64,000 bases of DNA from Methyloligella sp. GL2 (GCF_013341275.1 NZ_CP054476.1:881501-945500), one strand, 5' to 3'; counted from the first letter of the stretch, positions 27,077 through 36,317 are shown. The notes: generated from the letters alone by a model not told the origin. Numbers and translations: made by a program.

Positions 27077-29671
27077 ATGACTGAAAGGCTATTTAGCCTT
27101 GGCATTTTGCTTTGCGGGATGCTCTTCGTGCCGGTAGCGGCACATGCACAAGCGACAGATACGGAACAGCAGGAAGTCGAAGCGCCGGCGACGGATACCG
27201 TCACCGATGGCGAAGTCGAGGTTCCGCCGGTCGAGGTGATCCAGGAGCAGCCGCCGGTTGCGCCGCCCCCGCCGCGGGTGACGACGGCGCCGCGTCCTGC
27301 GCCGATCCCCGCTCCCGCTCCGGTGGTGCAGCCGCCGATCGAGGTGGTGGATTTCGATAACGACTTCGTCGGGTTCCCGGTTGGCGGTGTGCCGATGTCG
27401 CCCTATCCGGGGTCCGAGATTCCGCTGAAGAAGGTGCCGAGCGGCACCGCCTATGTTTCGGGTCAGGAATTCGCCCGCCAGAAATATATCGACTCGATCC
27501 AGACCGTACTGGAGCAGCGCGTGCCCAGCCTGATCGTCGACGATCTGCAGGGCAATTCATTCCAGACCAACATCCAGTATCGCGGCTTTGAATCCTCGCC
27601 GGTGCAAGGCGTGGCGCAGGGCCTGGCGGTCTATCAGAACGGCATCCGGATCAACGAGTCGTTCGGCGATATCGTCAATTATGACTTCCTTCCGGAGGTC
27701 GCGATCCAGGATATCGGCGTTGTCAGCGGCAACCCGGTCTACGGCCTGAACGCCCTTGGCGGCGCGATCACCATCCAGATGAAGGACGGCTTCACCTATC
27801 ACGGGGCCGAGCTGACAACGTCGGCCGGCTCTTACGGCCGTGTTCAGGGCAGCGCCGAGATCGGCATGCAGAGCGGCAACTGGGCCGTCTACTATGCCGC
27901 TGAGCGCATCTCCGACGATGGCTACCGCGACTTCTCGGCTTCGCAGATCCGCCGCATGTATGGCGATATCGGCTTCAAGAACAGCAAGACCGAGATCCAC
28001 GCCAATGTGACCGTCGCCAATAACGATGTTGGCGTGACCGCGTCGGCACCGGTGCAGCTGCTCAGCTTCGACCGCGAGCGCACCTTCACCTCGCCGCAGA
28101 CCACTGCGAACGAGATGGTGATGCCGTCGATCACCGCCAGCTACAACGTCAATGACGACATCACCGTGTCGGGCGTTGCCTATTACCGTCACTTCAAGCA
28201 GAGCCATCTGGACGGCAATATCTCCGAGGCGGAGCCCTGCGACGACGACGAAGACATTCTCTGCATGGAGGGTGAGGAAGCCTTCGATCTGAGCGGCAAT
28301 GCCATCCCGACGCCTGCCGGGGAGCTCGGCTCCATCGACAGCACCGGCCAGACGGCCAATAGCTGGGGTACCGCAGCGCAGTTGGTGAACCGCAAGGATC
28401 TGTTCAATCACGGCAACCAGTTCCTGATCGGCGCCAGCTACGACCAGGGCGATGTCGACTTCAATGCGCAGAGTGAGCTGGCTGTGTTCCAGCCGCGTTT
28501 CGTGGTGAAGGGAACGGGCACCTATTTCGGTGGTCCGGACGAGGTCGCGCCGAAGGACATCAACACGCAGAACAAGTATTTCGGTCTGTTCTTCTCCGAT
28601 ACCTTTGACGCAACCGACCGTCTCTCGCTGACCGTCGGCGGCCGCTACAACTACGCCAGCATCGAGCTGAAGGATCTCACCGGCGAAGACCCGGCATTGG
28701 ACGGCACCAATGTGTATGAGCGCTTCAACCCGGCGGCCGGTCTGACCTATCAGCTGACGCCGAACGTCACGGCCTATGGCGGCTATTCGGAAGCCAACCG
28801 TGCACCGGTGCCGGCGGAGCTGGCTTGCGCCGATCCCAAGCGTCCGTGCCTGATCGAGAGCTTCCTGGTCGCCGACCCGCCGTTGGATCAGGTGGTGTCC
28901 AACACCTGGGAAGCGGGGCTGCGCGGCGAGCGCATCTCCAAGGCCGGAACCGAGCGTCTGATGTGGAATTTCGGTCTGTTCCGCACCTACAACAACAACG
29001 ACATCGTCACCGTCGTCACCAACTCGACCCGCGGCTACTTCCAGAACGGCGCCGACACGTTGCGTCAGGGTATCGAGGCGGGGCTCTCCTATCAGGCGGA
29101 GCGTTGGCAGGCTTACGCCAACTACTCCTATATCCGGGCGACCTACGAATCGAGCCTGATCGTCAACTCCCCGGATAACCCGTCGGCCGAGGAAGAGATC
29201 TGCGACGCTGGCGATTTCGACGACGAAGGCGACGATGACGACGAAGGGGAACTGGCCTGCGTCCATGTCCGCCCCGGCGACCGTCTGCCCGGCGTGCCGC
29301 TGCACCGGTTCAAGGCCGGCATGGATTACTGGGTGACTCCGAAGTGGAAGATCGGCGGCGATGTGACCGCGGCCAGCAGCCAGTATCTGTTCGGCGACGA
29401 AGCCAACCAGCAGCCCCAGCTCGGCGGCTATTGGAGGCTCGATCTGCACACTTCGTATCAGATCACGCCGCGGATCCAGATTTTCGCTCTGGCCAACAAT
29501 GTCCTTGACCAGGAATACGGCCTGTTCGGCACGTTCTTTAACCTGGAAGGCGGCAATGAGGGCGCCGAGGCCGATCCGGCCTTGGGCGAAGATTTCTTCA
29601 CCAATCCGCGGACTTACACACCCGCGCCGCCTGCTGTGATCTATGGCGGTGCCAAGATCAAGCTCTGGTAA
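27077..29671 (+). CDS. TonB-dependent outer-membrane receptor with proline-rich N-terminus and acidic loops
   Basis: An 864-residue receptor. The signal peptide ends AAHAQ. Residues about 30-90 are Pro/Val/Glu-rich and may reach TonB. The plug domain has FQTNIQYRGFESSPVQG and VYGLNALGGAITIQMKDGF; the 22-strand barrel fills the rest and ends with GGAKIKLW. The ATG at 27077 follows a GGGGGTGGG. Two acidic segments are each enclosed by cysteines: C388 to C396 (CDDDEDILC) and C709 to C728, with 12 Asp/Glu between. They probably lie in surface loops. The receptor should import a large or scarce ligand using the neighbouring TonB-ExbBD. The next gene, after a terminator, is pqqB, so PQQ or a metal complex is a reasonable guess. 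Confidence 0.93.
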   Translation: MTERLFSLGILLCGMLFVPVAAHAQATDTEQQEVEAPATDTVTDGEVEVPPVEVIQEQPPVAPPPPRVTTAPRPAPIPAPAPVVQPPIEVVDFDNDFVGFPVGGVPMSPYPGSEIPLKKVPSGTAYVSGQEFARQKYIDSIQTVLEQRVPSLIVDDLQGNSFQTNIQYRGFESSPVQGVAQGLAVYQNGIRINESFGDIVNYDFLPEVAIQDIGVVSGNPVYGLNALGGAITIQMKDGFTYHGAELTTSAGSYGRVQGSAEIGMQSGNWAVYYAAERISDDGYRDFSASQIRRMYGDIGFKNSKTEIHANVTVANNDVGVTASAPVQLLSFDRERTFTSPQTTANEMVMPSITASYNVNDDITVSGVAYYRHFKQSHLDGNISEAEPCDDDEDILCMEGEEAFDLSGNAIPTPAGELGSIDSTGQTANSWGTAAQLVNRKDLFNHGNQFLIGASYDQGDVDFNAQSELAVFQPRFVVKGTGTYFGGPDEVAPKDINTQNKYFGLFFSDTFDATDRLSLTVGGRYNYASIELKDLTGEDPALDGTNVYERFNPAAGLTYQLTPNVTAYGGYSEANRAPVPAELACADPKRPCLIESFLVADPPLDQVVSNTWEAGLRGERISKAGTERLMWNFGLFRTYNNNDIVTVVTNSTRGYFQNGADTLRQGIEAGLSYQAERWQAYANYSYIRATYESSLIVNSPDNPSAEEEICDAGDFDDEGDDDDEGELACVHVRPGDRLPGVPLHRFKAGMDYWVTPKWKIGGDVTAASSQYLFGDEANQQPQLGGYWRLDLHTSYQITPRIQIFALANNVLDQEYGLFGTFFNLEGGNEGAEADPALGEDFFTNPRTYTPAPPAVIYGGAKIKLW

Positions 29672-29731
29672 GAGCAGGAATGTCACCGGGTGGGCCACCC
29701 GTCCTAGGCCCACCTAAAGTCCCTGACGCCT

Positions 29732-29765
29732 TGCGGCCTTCGCATTCAGCGAGGGCCGCATTTTT
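29732..29765 (+). terminator. rho-independent terminator of the receptor gene
   Basis: Stem TGCGGCCTTCGC (29732-29743) pairs with GCGAGGGCCGCA (29749-29760) over 12 positions with one G-U wobble, loop ATTCA, then five T residues. It lies 60 bases after the receptor stop and before pqqB, so the two genes are probably separate units. Confidence 0.92.
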
Positions 29766-29824
29766 GTGCGCGGCGCCAAGTTTGGTCTTGACGGAAGCGG
29801 GCCCGGACGGCCATCCCTTTAGCC

Positions 29825-30757
29825 ATGTTTATCCGGGTACTCGGCTCAGGGGCGGGCGGCGGCCTGCCGCAATGGAACTGCAACGGGCCCAATTCCGCCG
29901 CGGTGCGGAAGGGCGATCCGGCGATCCGGGCGCGGACGCAGTCCTCGCTCGCGGTTAGCGCCAATGGCAAGGATTGGGTGCTGCTCAACGCGACCCCGGA
30001 TCTTCGCCAGCAGATCAACGAGACGCCCGAGCTTCATCCCGATCCGGCAGGGGCCACGCGCAATAGCCCGATCAAGGCGGTGGTGCTGACCAATGGCGAT
30101 GTGGACCATGTCGCCGGTTTGCTCAATCTGCGCGAGGGCCAGCCCTTCACCATCTATGGCAGCGAGCGGGTGCTCGGCGTTCTGGCCGAGAACTCGATCT
30201 TTCAGGTGCTGGCCGAGGATCTGGTTCGCCGCGTGCCGCTTCGCCTCGGGGAGAAGACCGTGGTCGAAGGCCCGGACGGTCCGGTTGGGATCGAGGTGGA
30301 AGGTTTCGCCGTGCCGGGCAAGGTGGCGCTCTATCTGGAAGACGAATCCGCAGGCGAGGATTTCGGCACGGAGGAGGGCGATACGATCGGCCTCAAGGTG
30401 ACCGACACCAATACCGGCGCCTATTTCTTCTATGTGCCGGGCTGTGCCGAGGTGGACCAACCTTTGCGTGAACGGCTAACCGGTGCACCGCTCGTGTTCT
30501 TCGACGGCACGCTATTCACCAATGACGAGATGATCCGCCAAGGCATGCTGCAGAAGACCGGCGAGCGTATGGGGCATATGAATATGTCCGGGCCGAAGGG
30601 CACGCTGGCGATCTTCGAGCCGCTCGGCGTGGAGCGAAAGATCTTCATCCATATCAACAATTCCAATCCCGCTTTGCGCGAAGACTCGCCGGAGCGCGGC
30701 ACCGTTGAGGCGGCCGGCTGGACCGTCGCCCATGACGGGATGAAGCTGGAAATCTAA
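29825..30757 (+). CDS. pqqB: PQQ biosynthesis protein PqqB
   Basis: A 310-residue PqqB of the metallo-beta-lactamase superfamily. It is recognised by MFIRVLGSGAGGGLPQWNCN, the modified metal motif VVLTNGDVDHVAGL, and the end segment IFIHINNSNPALREDSPERG. PqqB acts in the oxidation of the PqqA-derived peptide on the way to pyrroloquinoline quinone, the cofactor of methanol, ethanol and glucose dehydrogenases. No pqqA, pqqC, pqqD or pqqE lies in this window, so the gene stands alone here, next to the TonB-dependent receptor. Confidence 0.93.
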   Translation: MFIRVLGSGAGGGLPQWNCNGPNSAAVRKGDPAIRARTQSSLAVSANGKDWVLLNATPDLRQQINETPELHPDPAGATRNSPIKAVVLTNGDVDHVAGLLNLREGQPFTIYGSERVLGVLAENSIFQVLAEDLVRRVPLRLGEKTVVEGPDGPVGIEVEGFAVPGKVALYLEDESAGEDFGTEEGDTIGLKVTDTNTGAYFFYVPGCAEVDQPLRERLTGAPLVFFDGTLFTNDEMIRQGMLQKTGERMGHMNMSGPKGTLAIFEPLGVERKIFIHINNSNPALREDSPERGTVEAAGWTVAHDGMKLEI

Positions 30758-30779
30758 CCGGAAATCTAGAAAGACAGGC

Positions 30780-31781
30780 TTAGCCGACGCGCCATTCGTC
30801 GGACTTACCGAAGCGGAGCACGTTGCTTTCTTCGCTGTCGTCCTCGCTTGGCGCGGCGTCCTGCTGGCCACTCTGCGGATCGGGCTTCTGCCGGTCGGCG
30901 ATGGCCTGCCAATGCGCCTCGATGCGGTCGAGGAAGGTCTTCGGCTTCTCGGCGAAAAGACGTGCGGCGAGGTGTTTGGCCTCGGTGCGCAAGCCCTTCT
31001 GTTCTTTCAGGCAGTGCTTGGTGAGCTTCTTGGTGTCGCCGGATTTTCCGAACGACATGGCCGGTGCGGCAAGCAGCCGGCGCAGATTGGACAGATCGTG
31101 ATCGTCGCCGAGGAGCTGGGCCAGGCTGTGGACATGTTCGGCGCGTGGGCCCAGCGTTTCCGGCCAGCATGGGGTGAGCAGCTGCAGCTGGCGCCAATGC
31201 TGCTGCACATGCTTGCGCCAATCGTGCAGCGCCTCATCGGTCTTCTTCTTGAAAGCGCGGTCGGCGGCTTTGCGCGTGGCGCGGTAGGTCTGTTCCAGCC
31301 CCTCGCCGATGGGCTCGAAGTTGTCCGGATAAACGGTCAGCTTGGCGAATTGCGGCCGCAGCGCATCGAGATCGGCCAAGGCCTTGGCCACCGGGTCGGC
31401 CTGGCTGCGGCTCTCGACCACGGAGCGCCGTTGATCCAGCCAGCCGCGGATCTCAGGCAGAGCCGAGCCTTTCGACAGGGCGGCGGAATTCTTGCCCATC
31501 TTCTCGACCGTATCGATCAGGGCTTGGACATCCCGCGCCGGGGCCAACTGATGGGCGGTATCTTTCAGGTTGTCGGTCAGGTAATCGAAAAGCGGTTCGG
31601 AAATGCCGGGGCGGATCAGTTCAAGAAGCGAACGCAGGCGCTTCAGACATTTGCGCGCGTTGTGTACGCCGGCATGGAAGTCGGGGTCGCACAGCCAGCG
31701 CTTCGCGTTGTCGATCTCTTTGAGAGCGACCTGACGCACGCTTTGGGTGACCGGTTGGGCTGGATCGAGACTATAGCCCAT
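30780..31781 (-). CDS. CHAD domain protein
   Basis: A 333-residue protein with the CHAD domain, a helical bundle with conserved His and basic residues that binds polyphosphate. The motifs FHAGVHNARKCLKRLRSLLE (first His) and ALHDWRKHVQQHWRQLQLL (second His) are present. The C-terminal 60 residues are charged and low complexity. CHAD proteins are often found on polyphosphate granules or beside CYTH enzymes; no CYTH gene is adjacent. It converges with pqqB, with 22 bases between the stops. Confidence 0.92.
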   Translation of the reverse strand: MGYSLDPAQPVTQSVRQVALKEIDNAKRWLCDPDFHAGVHNARKCLKRLRSLLELIRPGISEPLFDYLTDNLKDTAHQLAPARDVQALIDTVEKMGKNSAALSKGSALPEIRGWLDQRRSVVESRSQADPVAKALADLDALRPQFAKLTVYPDNFEPIGEGLEQTYRATRKAADRAFKKKTDEALHDWRKHVQQHWRQLQLLTPCWPETLGPRAEHVHSLAQLLGDDHDLSNLRRLLAAPAMSFGKSGDTKKLTKHCLKEQKGLRTEAKHLAARLFAEKPKTFLDRIEAHWQAIADRQKPDPQSGQQDAAPSEDDSEESNVLRFGKSDEWRVG

Positions 31782-31907
31782 GAACGCCTACTCTCCCCGC
31801 TGATGTGGCTATGATTCCGAGGTCAGTATGCCTGGTCAAGGTTAAACACCGGCATATTGTCATTCGGGGGAGTGAACTATCGACGCGGGGCGACTCGATT
31901 TGCCAAA

Positions 31908-31949
31908 TCAAGCGCGCTAACTCAAGTGCGCCAACTTAAATGCGCCAAG
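31908..31949. repeat. three tandem 14-bp repeats at the end of thiE
   Basis: TCAAGCGCGCTAAC, TCAAGTGCGCCAAC and TTAAATGCGCCAAG follow each other without gaps. The third copy includes the thiE stop codon (31936-31938). The copies differ at a few positions, so the array is not very recent. Confidence 0.75.
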
Positions 31950-32544
31950 GGGCCGTCGCTTCGATCCATTCGCGCGTGCGGGCTTCCGGGTCTTCGGCGC
32001 GGATGATGTCCGTCACCACGGCGGCGCTGTCGGCGCCCGCTTCCAGCACACCCGCGACGGTCTCGCAGGTGATGCCGCCGATGGCGACCAGCGGGATGCC
32101 GATCTTGGCGCGCCACTCGCTAAGACGCGGCAGACCCTGCGGGTCCCACGCCATCTTCTTCAGCTTGGTCTCGTAGACCGGGCCGAGTGCCACGTAATCG
32201 GGCTCGGCGGCGAGCGCCGTATCGAGCTCATCGAGACTATGGGTGCTGACGCCGAGCTTCAGCCCGGCCTGCTTGATGGCGTTGAGGTCGGCATCGGCCA
32301 GATCCTCTTGGCCGAGATGGATGAAGTCCGCCCCGAACGCGATGGCCTCGCGCCAATAATCGTTGATCACGAGGACGCAGTCATGCTCGGCGCAAAGCCG
32401 GATGGTCTCGGCGATGTCCGTTTCGATCGTCTCCTGACTCGCCTCCTTGATGCGGAGCTGCAGGAACTTCACCCCTTGCGGCACCAGCCTCTTGGCGAAG
32501 GTCGCGTCCGGGACGATGGGATAGAACGGATCGAGCTTGAGCAA
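31936..32544 (-). CDS. thiE: thiamine-phosphate synthase ThiE
   Basis: A 202-residue TIM-barrel enzyme that joins the thiazole phosphate and hydroxymethylpyrimidine diphosphate to make thiamine phosphate. Conserved blocks: FLQLRIKEAS, CVLVINDYWREAIAFGADFI, HLGQEDL, YVALGPVYETKLKK and IPLVAIGGI. It is the last gene of thiOSGE and starts 16 bases after thiG. Confidence 0.94.
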   Translation of the reverse strand: MLKLDPFYPIVPDATFAKRLVPQGVKFLQLRIKEASQETIETDIAETIRLCAEHDCVLVINDYWREAIAFGADFIHLGQEDLADADLNAIKQAGLKLGVSTHSLDELDTALAAEPDYVALGPVYETKLKKMAWDPQGLPRLSEWRAKIGIPLVAIGGITCETVAGVLEAGADSAAVVTDIIRAEDPEARTREWIEATAPWRI

Positions 32545-32560
32545 GGCGGGCGCGGCGCGC

Positions 32561-33355
32561 TTAAGACGCGTTGTCGATTGTGAAGAAGGGCGTGCCGGCG
32601 ACGGGCGTGGAAGGGCTCGCCATCTCCTGCGGCTCCATCAGCCCCGCCTCGAAAGCGAGACGGCCGGCCTCGATGGCCTTGCGAAAGCCTTGCGCCATCT
32701 GCACCGGATCGCCGGCCTTGGCGATGGCGGTGTTGAGCAGCACGCCGTCGAAGCCGAGTTCCATGGCCTCCGCGGCATGGGAGGGGGCGCCGATACCGGC
32801 ATCGAGGATCAACGGCGTTTCGGGGAAATAGGCGCGCATGGATTTCAGCGCATGCGGGTTTGCCAGCCCGCGGGCCGAGCCGATCGGCGAGCCCCAGGGC
32901 ATCAAGACTTCGCAGCCGGCGCCGACCAGCTGCTCGGCAGCGCTCAAATCTTCGGTGGTGTAGGGCAGCACTTTGAAGCCGTCGGCGCAAAGCGCCTTCG
33001 CCGCCTCCACCAGGCCGAACAGATCGGGCTGCAGCGTGTCGTCATTGGCGATCACCTCCAGCTTGATCCAGTCGGTGGCGAACAGCTCGCGCGCCATCTG
33101 GGCGGTGGCGATGGCCTCTTTCGGCGTGTGGCAGCCGGCAGTGTTGGGCAGCACGCGGAGCCCCAGCTCCTCGATCAGCTGCCAGAAGCCCTGGCCGGTG
33201 CGCTGCCTGGCCGATTCCCGGCGGAGCGAGACGGTGACGATGGCAGCGCCGCTCGCCTTCACCGCGCGGCTCAGGATTTCCGGCGAGGGATAGCCTGCCG
33301 TGCCGATCAGCAGCCGGGAAGAAAGGGGGGTATCGTAAAGCGTCAGTTGGGTCAT
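32561..33355 (-). CDS. thiG: thiazole synthase ThiG
   Basis: A 264-residue thiazole synthase. It makes the thiazole ring of thiamine from deoxyxylulose phosphate, the glycine imine and ThiS thiocarboxylate. Diagnostic stretches are [30 protein letters not shown] with the start of the phosphate site, the Schiff-base Lys in DWIKLEVI, and [13 protein letters not shown]. It lies 11 bases after thiS and 16 before thiE. Confidence 0.95.
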   Translation of the reverse strand: MTQLTLYDTPLSSRLLIGTAGYPSPEILSRAVKASGAAIVTVSLRRESARQRTGQGFWQLIEELGLRVLPNTAGCHTPKEAIATAQMARELFATDWIKLEVIANDDTLQPDLFGLVEAAKALCADGFKVLPYTTEDLSAAEQLVGAGCEVLMPWGSPIGSARGLANPHALKSMRAYFPETPLILDAGIGAPSHAAEAMELGFDGVLLNTAIAKAGDPVQMAQGFRKAIEAGRLAFEAGLMEPQEMASPSTPVAGTPFFTIDNAS

Positions 33356-33366
33356 GCGTGGTATCG

Positions 33367-33564
33367 TTAGCCGCCTTGGCGCGGGGCGACGATCTCGATC
33401 TCGTCTCCGGCGGCGAGCTGGGTTGTGCCGCGGGCCTCGGCGGGCACGAAGGCGCCGTTCCGCGCCGTGGCGATCTTAGCGTCGCCGAGCCCCAGCGCGG
33501 CGCAAAGCGTGCCCAAGTCGGACGCCTCGGTGGTCAGCGGTTCGCCGTTAACAACGATCTGCAA
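33367..33564 (-). CDS. thiS: sulfur carrier protein ThiS
   Basis: A 65-residue ubiquitin-like protein ending in the required Gly-Gly, which is adenylated and thiocarboxylated to donate sulfur to ThiG. The start [12 protein letters not shown] and the block RNGAFVPA are typical. It overlaps the end of thiO by 17 bases, consistent with coupled translation. Confidence 0.94.
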   Translation of the reverse strand: MQIVVNGEPLTTEASDLGTLCAALGLGDAKIATARNGAFVPAEARGTTQLAAGDEIEIVAPRQGG

Positions 33565-34549
33565 CGAAAATCTCCGGTTCGGCCGCGCCGTCCTGCAAAT
33601 AGCTCAGCATCAGCTCGGCGAGGACCGGCGCGAGCAGGAAGCCATGGCGATAAATCCCGTTCACGTAGATATAGCGACCATGGGAGATAATCCTAGGGCG
33701 ATTATCGGGGAAGGCGGGGCGGACGCCGGCGCCTTGGGCGATGATCTCCGCCTCGCCGAAAGCGGGATCGACGGCATAGGCAGCGCTTAACAGCTCCAGC
33801 GCCGAGCGCACAGTGATGGGGCCATTCTCGTCGCTTTCGATGGCGGTGGCGCCGAGCATGAATTCGCCGTTGCCCCGCGGCACGACGTAGAGCGAGAGGC
33901 GCGGATGCAGCAGGCGGAGCGGCCGCACCAGGCTGATTTCGTCGCTTTTGACGATGATGCGCTCGCCGCGTACGCCGCGAAGCTCCGGCAAATCCGCCTT
34001 CGCGCCCATGCCGCGGCAATCGATGGTGATGTCGGCGGGCTGGCTCACCTCCGCCTCGCCGGGGCGGAAGATGGCGCCGGCCTTCTGGGCCTCTTCGAGC
34101 AAAAAGCGCATGGCCGGCTCCGGCGCCATATGCGCTTCGTCCGGAAAATACAGCCCGGCGGGAAAGCGCGTGCCGAGCTGCGGCTCGAGCTTCGCAATCT
34201 CATCCGCATTCAGCCGTTCATGGGCTGAGGTCATCTTGGCGAAGCGCTCCAGCAGGGTGCGCTCGCGGGGATGGGCGATCACCAGGCTGCCATGGGTGAG
34301 CGTGCCGGGATAGGCGGCCTGCCACAGTTCAACGCCGCGGAGCCCTAAGCGCCGGACCAGCGGCTCGGCGCTTTCCTCCTCGCAGCGCGGGGCGAGCATG
34401 GCGCCGGCATAGCGGCTGGCGGCATCCGCGAAGGGGGCGGGCGAGGCCTCGTATAGCGTGACCGGAAACCCGCCGCGGGCGAGGGTGAGGGCCTGCCAAA
34501 GACCGACGATGCCGGCGCCGCGAATGGCGATTGCGGGTTTCTCCGCCAT
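33548..34549 (-). CDS. thiO: glycine oxidase ThiO
   Basis: A 333-residue FAD-dependent amine oxidase of the DAO family. The dinucleotide motif is IRGAGIVGLWQALTLARGG, and the C-terminus has RPAFPDNRPRI and YVNGIYRHGFLLAP. ThiO oxidises glycine to the imine used by ThiG. The start lies 4 bases after the gamma-glutamyltransferase stop, so the thi genes may be transcribed from a promoter upstream of that gene. No TPP riboswitch lies between the two genes. Confidence 0.93.
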   Translation of the reverse strand: MAEKPAIAIRGAGIVGLWQALTLARGGFPVTLYEASPAPFADAASRYAGAMLAPRCEEESAEPLVRRLGLRGVELWQAAYPGTLTHGSLVIAHPRERTLLERFAKMTSAHERLNADEIAKLEPQLGTRFPAGLYFPDEAHMAPEPAMRFLLEEAQKAGAIFRPGEAEVSQPADITIDCRGMGAKADLPELRGVRGERIIVKSDEISLVRPLRLLHPRLSLYVVPRGNGEFMLGATAIESDENGPITVRSALELLSAAYAVDPAFGEAEIIAQGAGVRPAFPDNRPRIISHGRYIYVNGIYRHGFLLAPVLAELMLSYLQDGAAEPEIFVADRC

Positions 34550-34553
34550 GGAT

Positions 34554-36317
34554 CTAGTTCCCGAGGGCGACGCCGTCGCGGCGGGGATCGGCGCCGCCTT
34601 CCAGCCCCTTCGGCGTCACGGCGATGACATGCAGGCCCGAGGTGAGCGCCGAGCGCTTCACCTTATAGCCGAGCGCCTCCAGCTCGGTCGCCAGCGCGTC
34701 CAGCTCCGGTCCCTCCTCCAGCATCACCGTGTTGCCGACAGCGCCGAAATTGGGCAGCGAGACGGCGGCTTGCGGATCGAGATGCCAGTCGATCATGGCG
34801 ATTAGCGTCTTGGCGACGAACAGAATGATGCCCGGGCCGCCGGGGGAGCCCAGCACATAGCGGAGCTTGCGGTCGGTGCCGTCCTCGCCGGAAAAGACGA
34901 TGGTCGGGTCCATGGAGCTGCGCGGCCTTTTTCCCGCCTCGACCCGGTTGGCGATGGGGGTGCTGTCCTCGTCTTCGGGCAGGAAGGAGAAGTCGGTCAG
35001 CTGATTGTTGAGCAGGAAGCCGCCGACCATGGTCTTGGCGCCGAAGCCCTGCTCGATGCTGGTGGTCATGGAGAGCGCGTTGCCGTCGCGATCAACGATG
35101 GAGATATGGCTGGTGCCGTGGCGTTCGCGGGTTGCGTCCTTGCCGAAGAAGCCTTGGCGCGTGCCGGGGGGCGTGCCGGGCTCGGCCTTGGGCAGGCGCG
35201 TATCCGGCGTGATCAGGTCGCGGCGCTTGCGCAAATATTCGGTACTGAGCAATCCCTTCACCGGCACGTCGACGAAATCGCTATCGGCGAGATATTTGCC
35301 GCGGTCGGCGAAGGCGAGGCGCTCGGCATCGGCGATGATCTGCATCGGCGGCATGGCGAAGGGCTTCTTGCCGAGGTCGAAGGGGCGCAGTAGCCCCATG
35401 ATCTGGCCGACGGTGATGCCGCCGGAGGAGGGGAGGCCGGCGCCGCAAACCTCGTTGCCGCGATAGGCGGCGCAGGCGGGCTTGCGCTCCATAGCCTTGT
35501 AGGAGGCGAGATCCTCGATCGTAAGAAAGCCGGGGCTGCGCGGATCGTCTTGCGCCGCGTTCGCCATCTGCTCCGCCAGCTCCCCGGCATAGAAGGCCTC
35601 GGGGCCATCTTCGGCGATTGTCTTTAGCGTCTCGGCGAAGGCGGGGTTCTTCAATGTGTGGCCCGCCGGCCAGGGCTTGCCGTCCTCATCGAAGAAGTAG
35701 CTCCGGGCGGCGTCGGTGAAGCGCGCCGGCCCGTCATTGGCGAGCAGCGTGTTCAGGCGCCCGGAGACCGGGAAGCCTTGCTCGGCGATGTCGATGGCCG
35801 GCTGGAACAGATCCTTCCAGGGCAGCTTGCCGTAGCGCTGATGGGCGAGCCACATGGCGGCGATCACGCCGGGCGTGCCAATGGATTTGCCGCTGGCCAC
35901 GGCGTCTTCGAATTTCAGCGGCTTGCCGGTCTCGTCGAGAAACAGGTCGGGTCCGGCCTTCATCGGTGCGGTCTCGCGCCCGTCGAAGCCGGCGAGCTTT
36001 TTGTTTCCTGCGTCCCAGTAGAGCAGGAAGGCGCCGCCGCCGATGCCGGAGGATTGCGGCTCGACGAGATTGAGCACGAGCTGGACGGCAATGCCGGCAT
36101 CGATAGCCGAGCCGCCTTTCTCCAGCATGGCGAGGCCGGCTTGGGCCGCCAGCGGATGGGCGGCCACCACCATCTCGTGGCGCGCGGTGACCAGCTTCTT
36201 TTCGGCGATGCCGCTGGCGGCTTCCGGCTGGTCCAGCGCGGCGGCCGGGGTTGCGGCGAGAAGGGCGGCGGAAAGAGACGCGGCCAGGAGCGGCCGGAGG
36301 AGGCGAGGATAGGTCAT
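34554..36317 (-). CDS. ggt: gamma-glutamyltransferase
   Basis: A 587-residue Ntn-hydrolase proenzyme. It cleaves the gamma-glutamyl bond of glutathione in the periplasm. A signal peptide (LLRPLLAASLSAALLAATPA) is followed by RHEMVVAAHPLAAQAG. The autoprocessing site is HGTSH with the catalytic Thr at about residue 400, and the small subunit carries DPTIVF and LGSPGGPGII. The ATG at 36317 is chosen because it opens the signal peptide; the open frame continues upstream without similarity. It lies 61 bases after dnaE2 and directly before thiO on the same strand. Confidence 0.94.
   Translation of the reverse strand: MTYPRLLRPLLAASLSAALLAATPAAALDQPEAASGIAEKKLVTARHEMVVAAHPLAAQAGLAMLEKGGSAIDAGIAVQLVLNLVEPQSSGIGGGAFLLYWDAGNKKLAGFDGRETAPMKAGPDLFLDETGKPLKFEDAVASGKSIGTPGVIAAMWLAHQRYGKLPWKDLFQPAIDIAEQGFPVSGRLNTLLANDGPARFTDAARSYFFDEDGKPWPAGHTLKNPAFAETLKTIAEDGPEAFYAGELAEQMANAAQDDPRSPGFLTIEDLASYKAMERKPACAAYRGNEVCGAGLPSSGGITVGQIMGLLRPFDLGKKPFAMPPMQIIADAERLAFADRGKYLADSDFVDVPVKGLLSTEYLRKRRDLITPDTRLPKAEPGTPPGTRQGFFGKDATRERHGTSHISIVDRDGNALSMTTSIEQGFGAKTMVGGFLLNNQLTDFSFLPEDEDSTPIANRVEAGKRPRSSMDPTIVFSGEDGTDRKLRYVLGSPGGPGIILFVAKTLIAMIDWHLDPQAAVSLPNFGAVGNTVMLEEGPELDALATELEALGYKVKRSALTSGLHVIAVTPKGLEGGADPRRDGVALGN

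Noticed and set aside
27557-29713. A 718-codon open frame on the minus strand
   Set aside because: It is the antisense shadow of the TonB-dependent receptor, whose plug and barrel motifs fix the plus strand as coding. High GC produces long antisense frames.
29672-29824. Possible pqqA peptide before pqqB
   Set aside because: No short frame with the Glu-xxx-Tyr core of PqqA; the region is a terminator and the pqqB leader.
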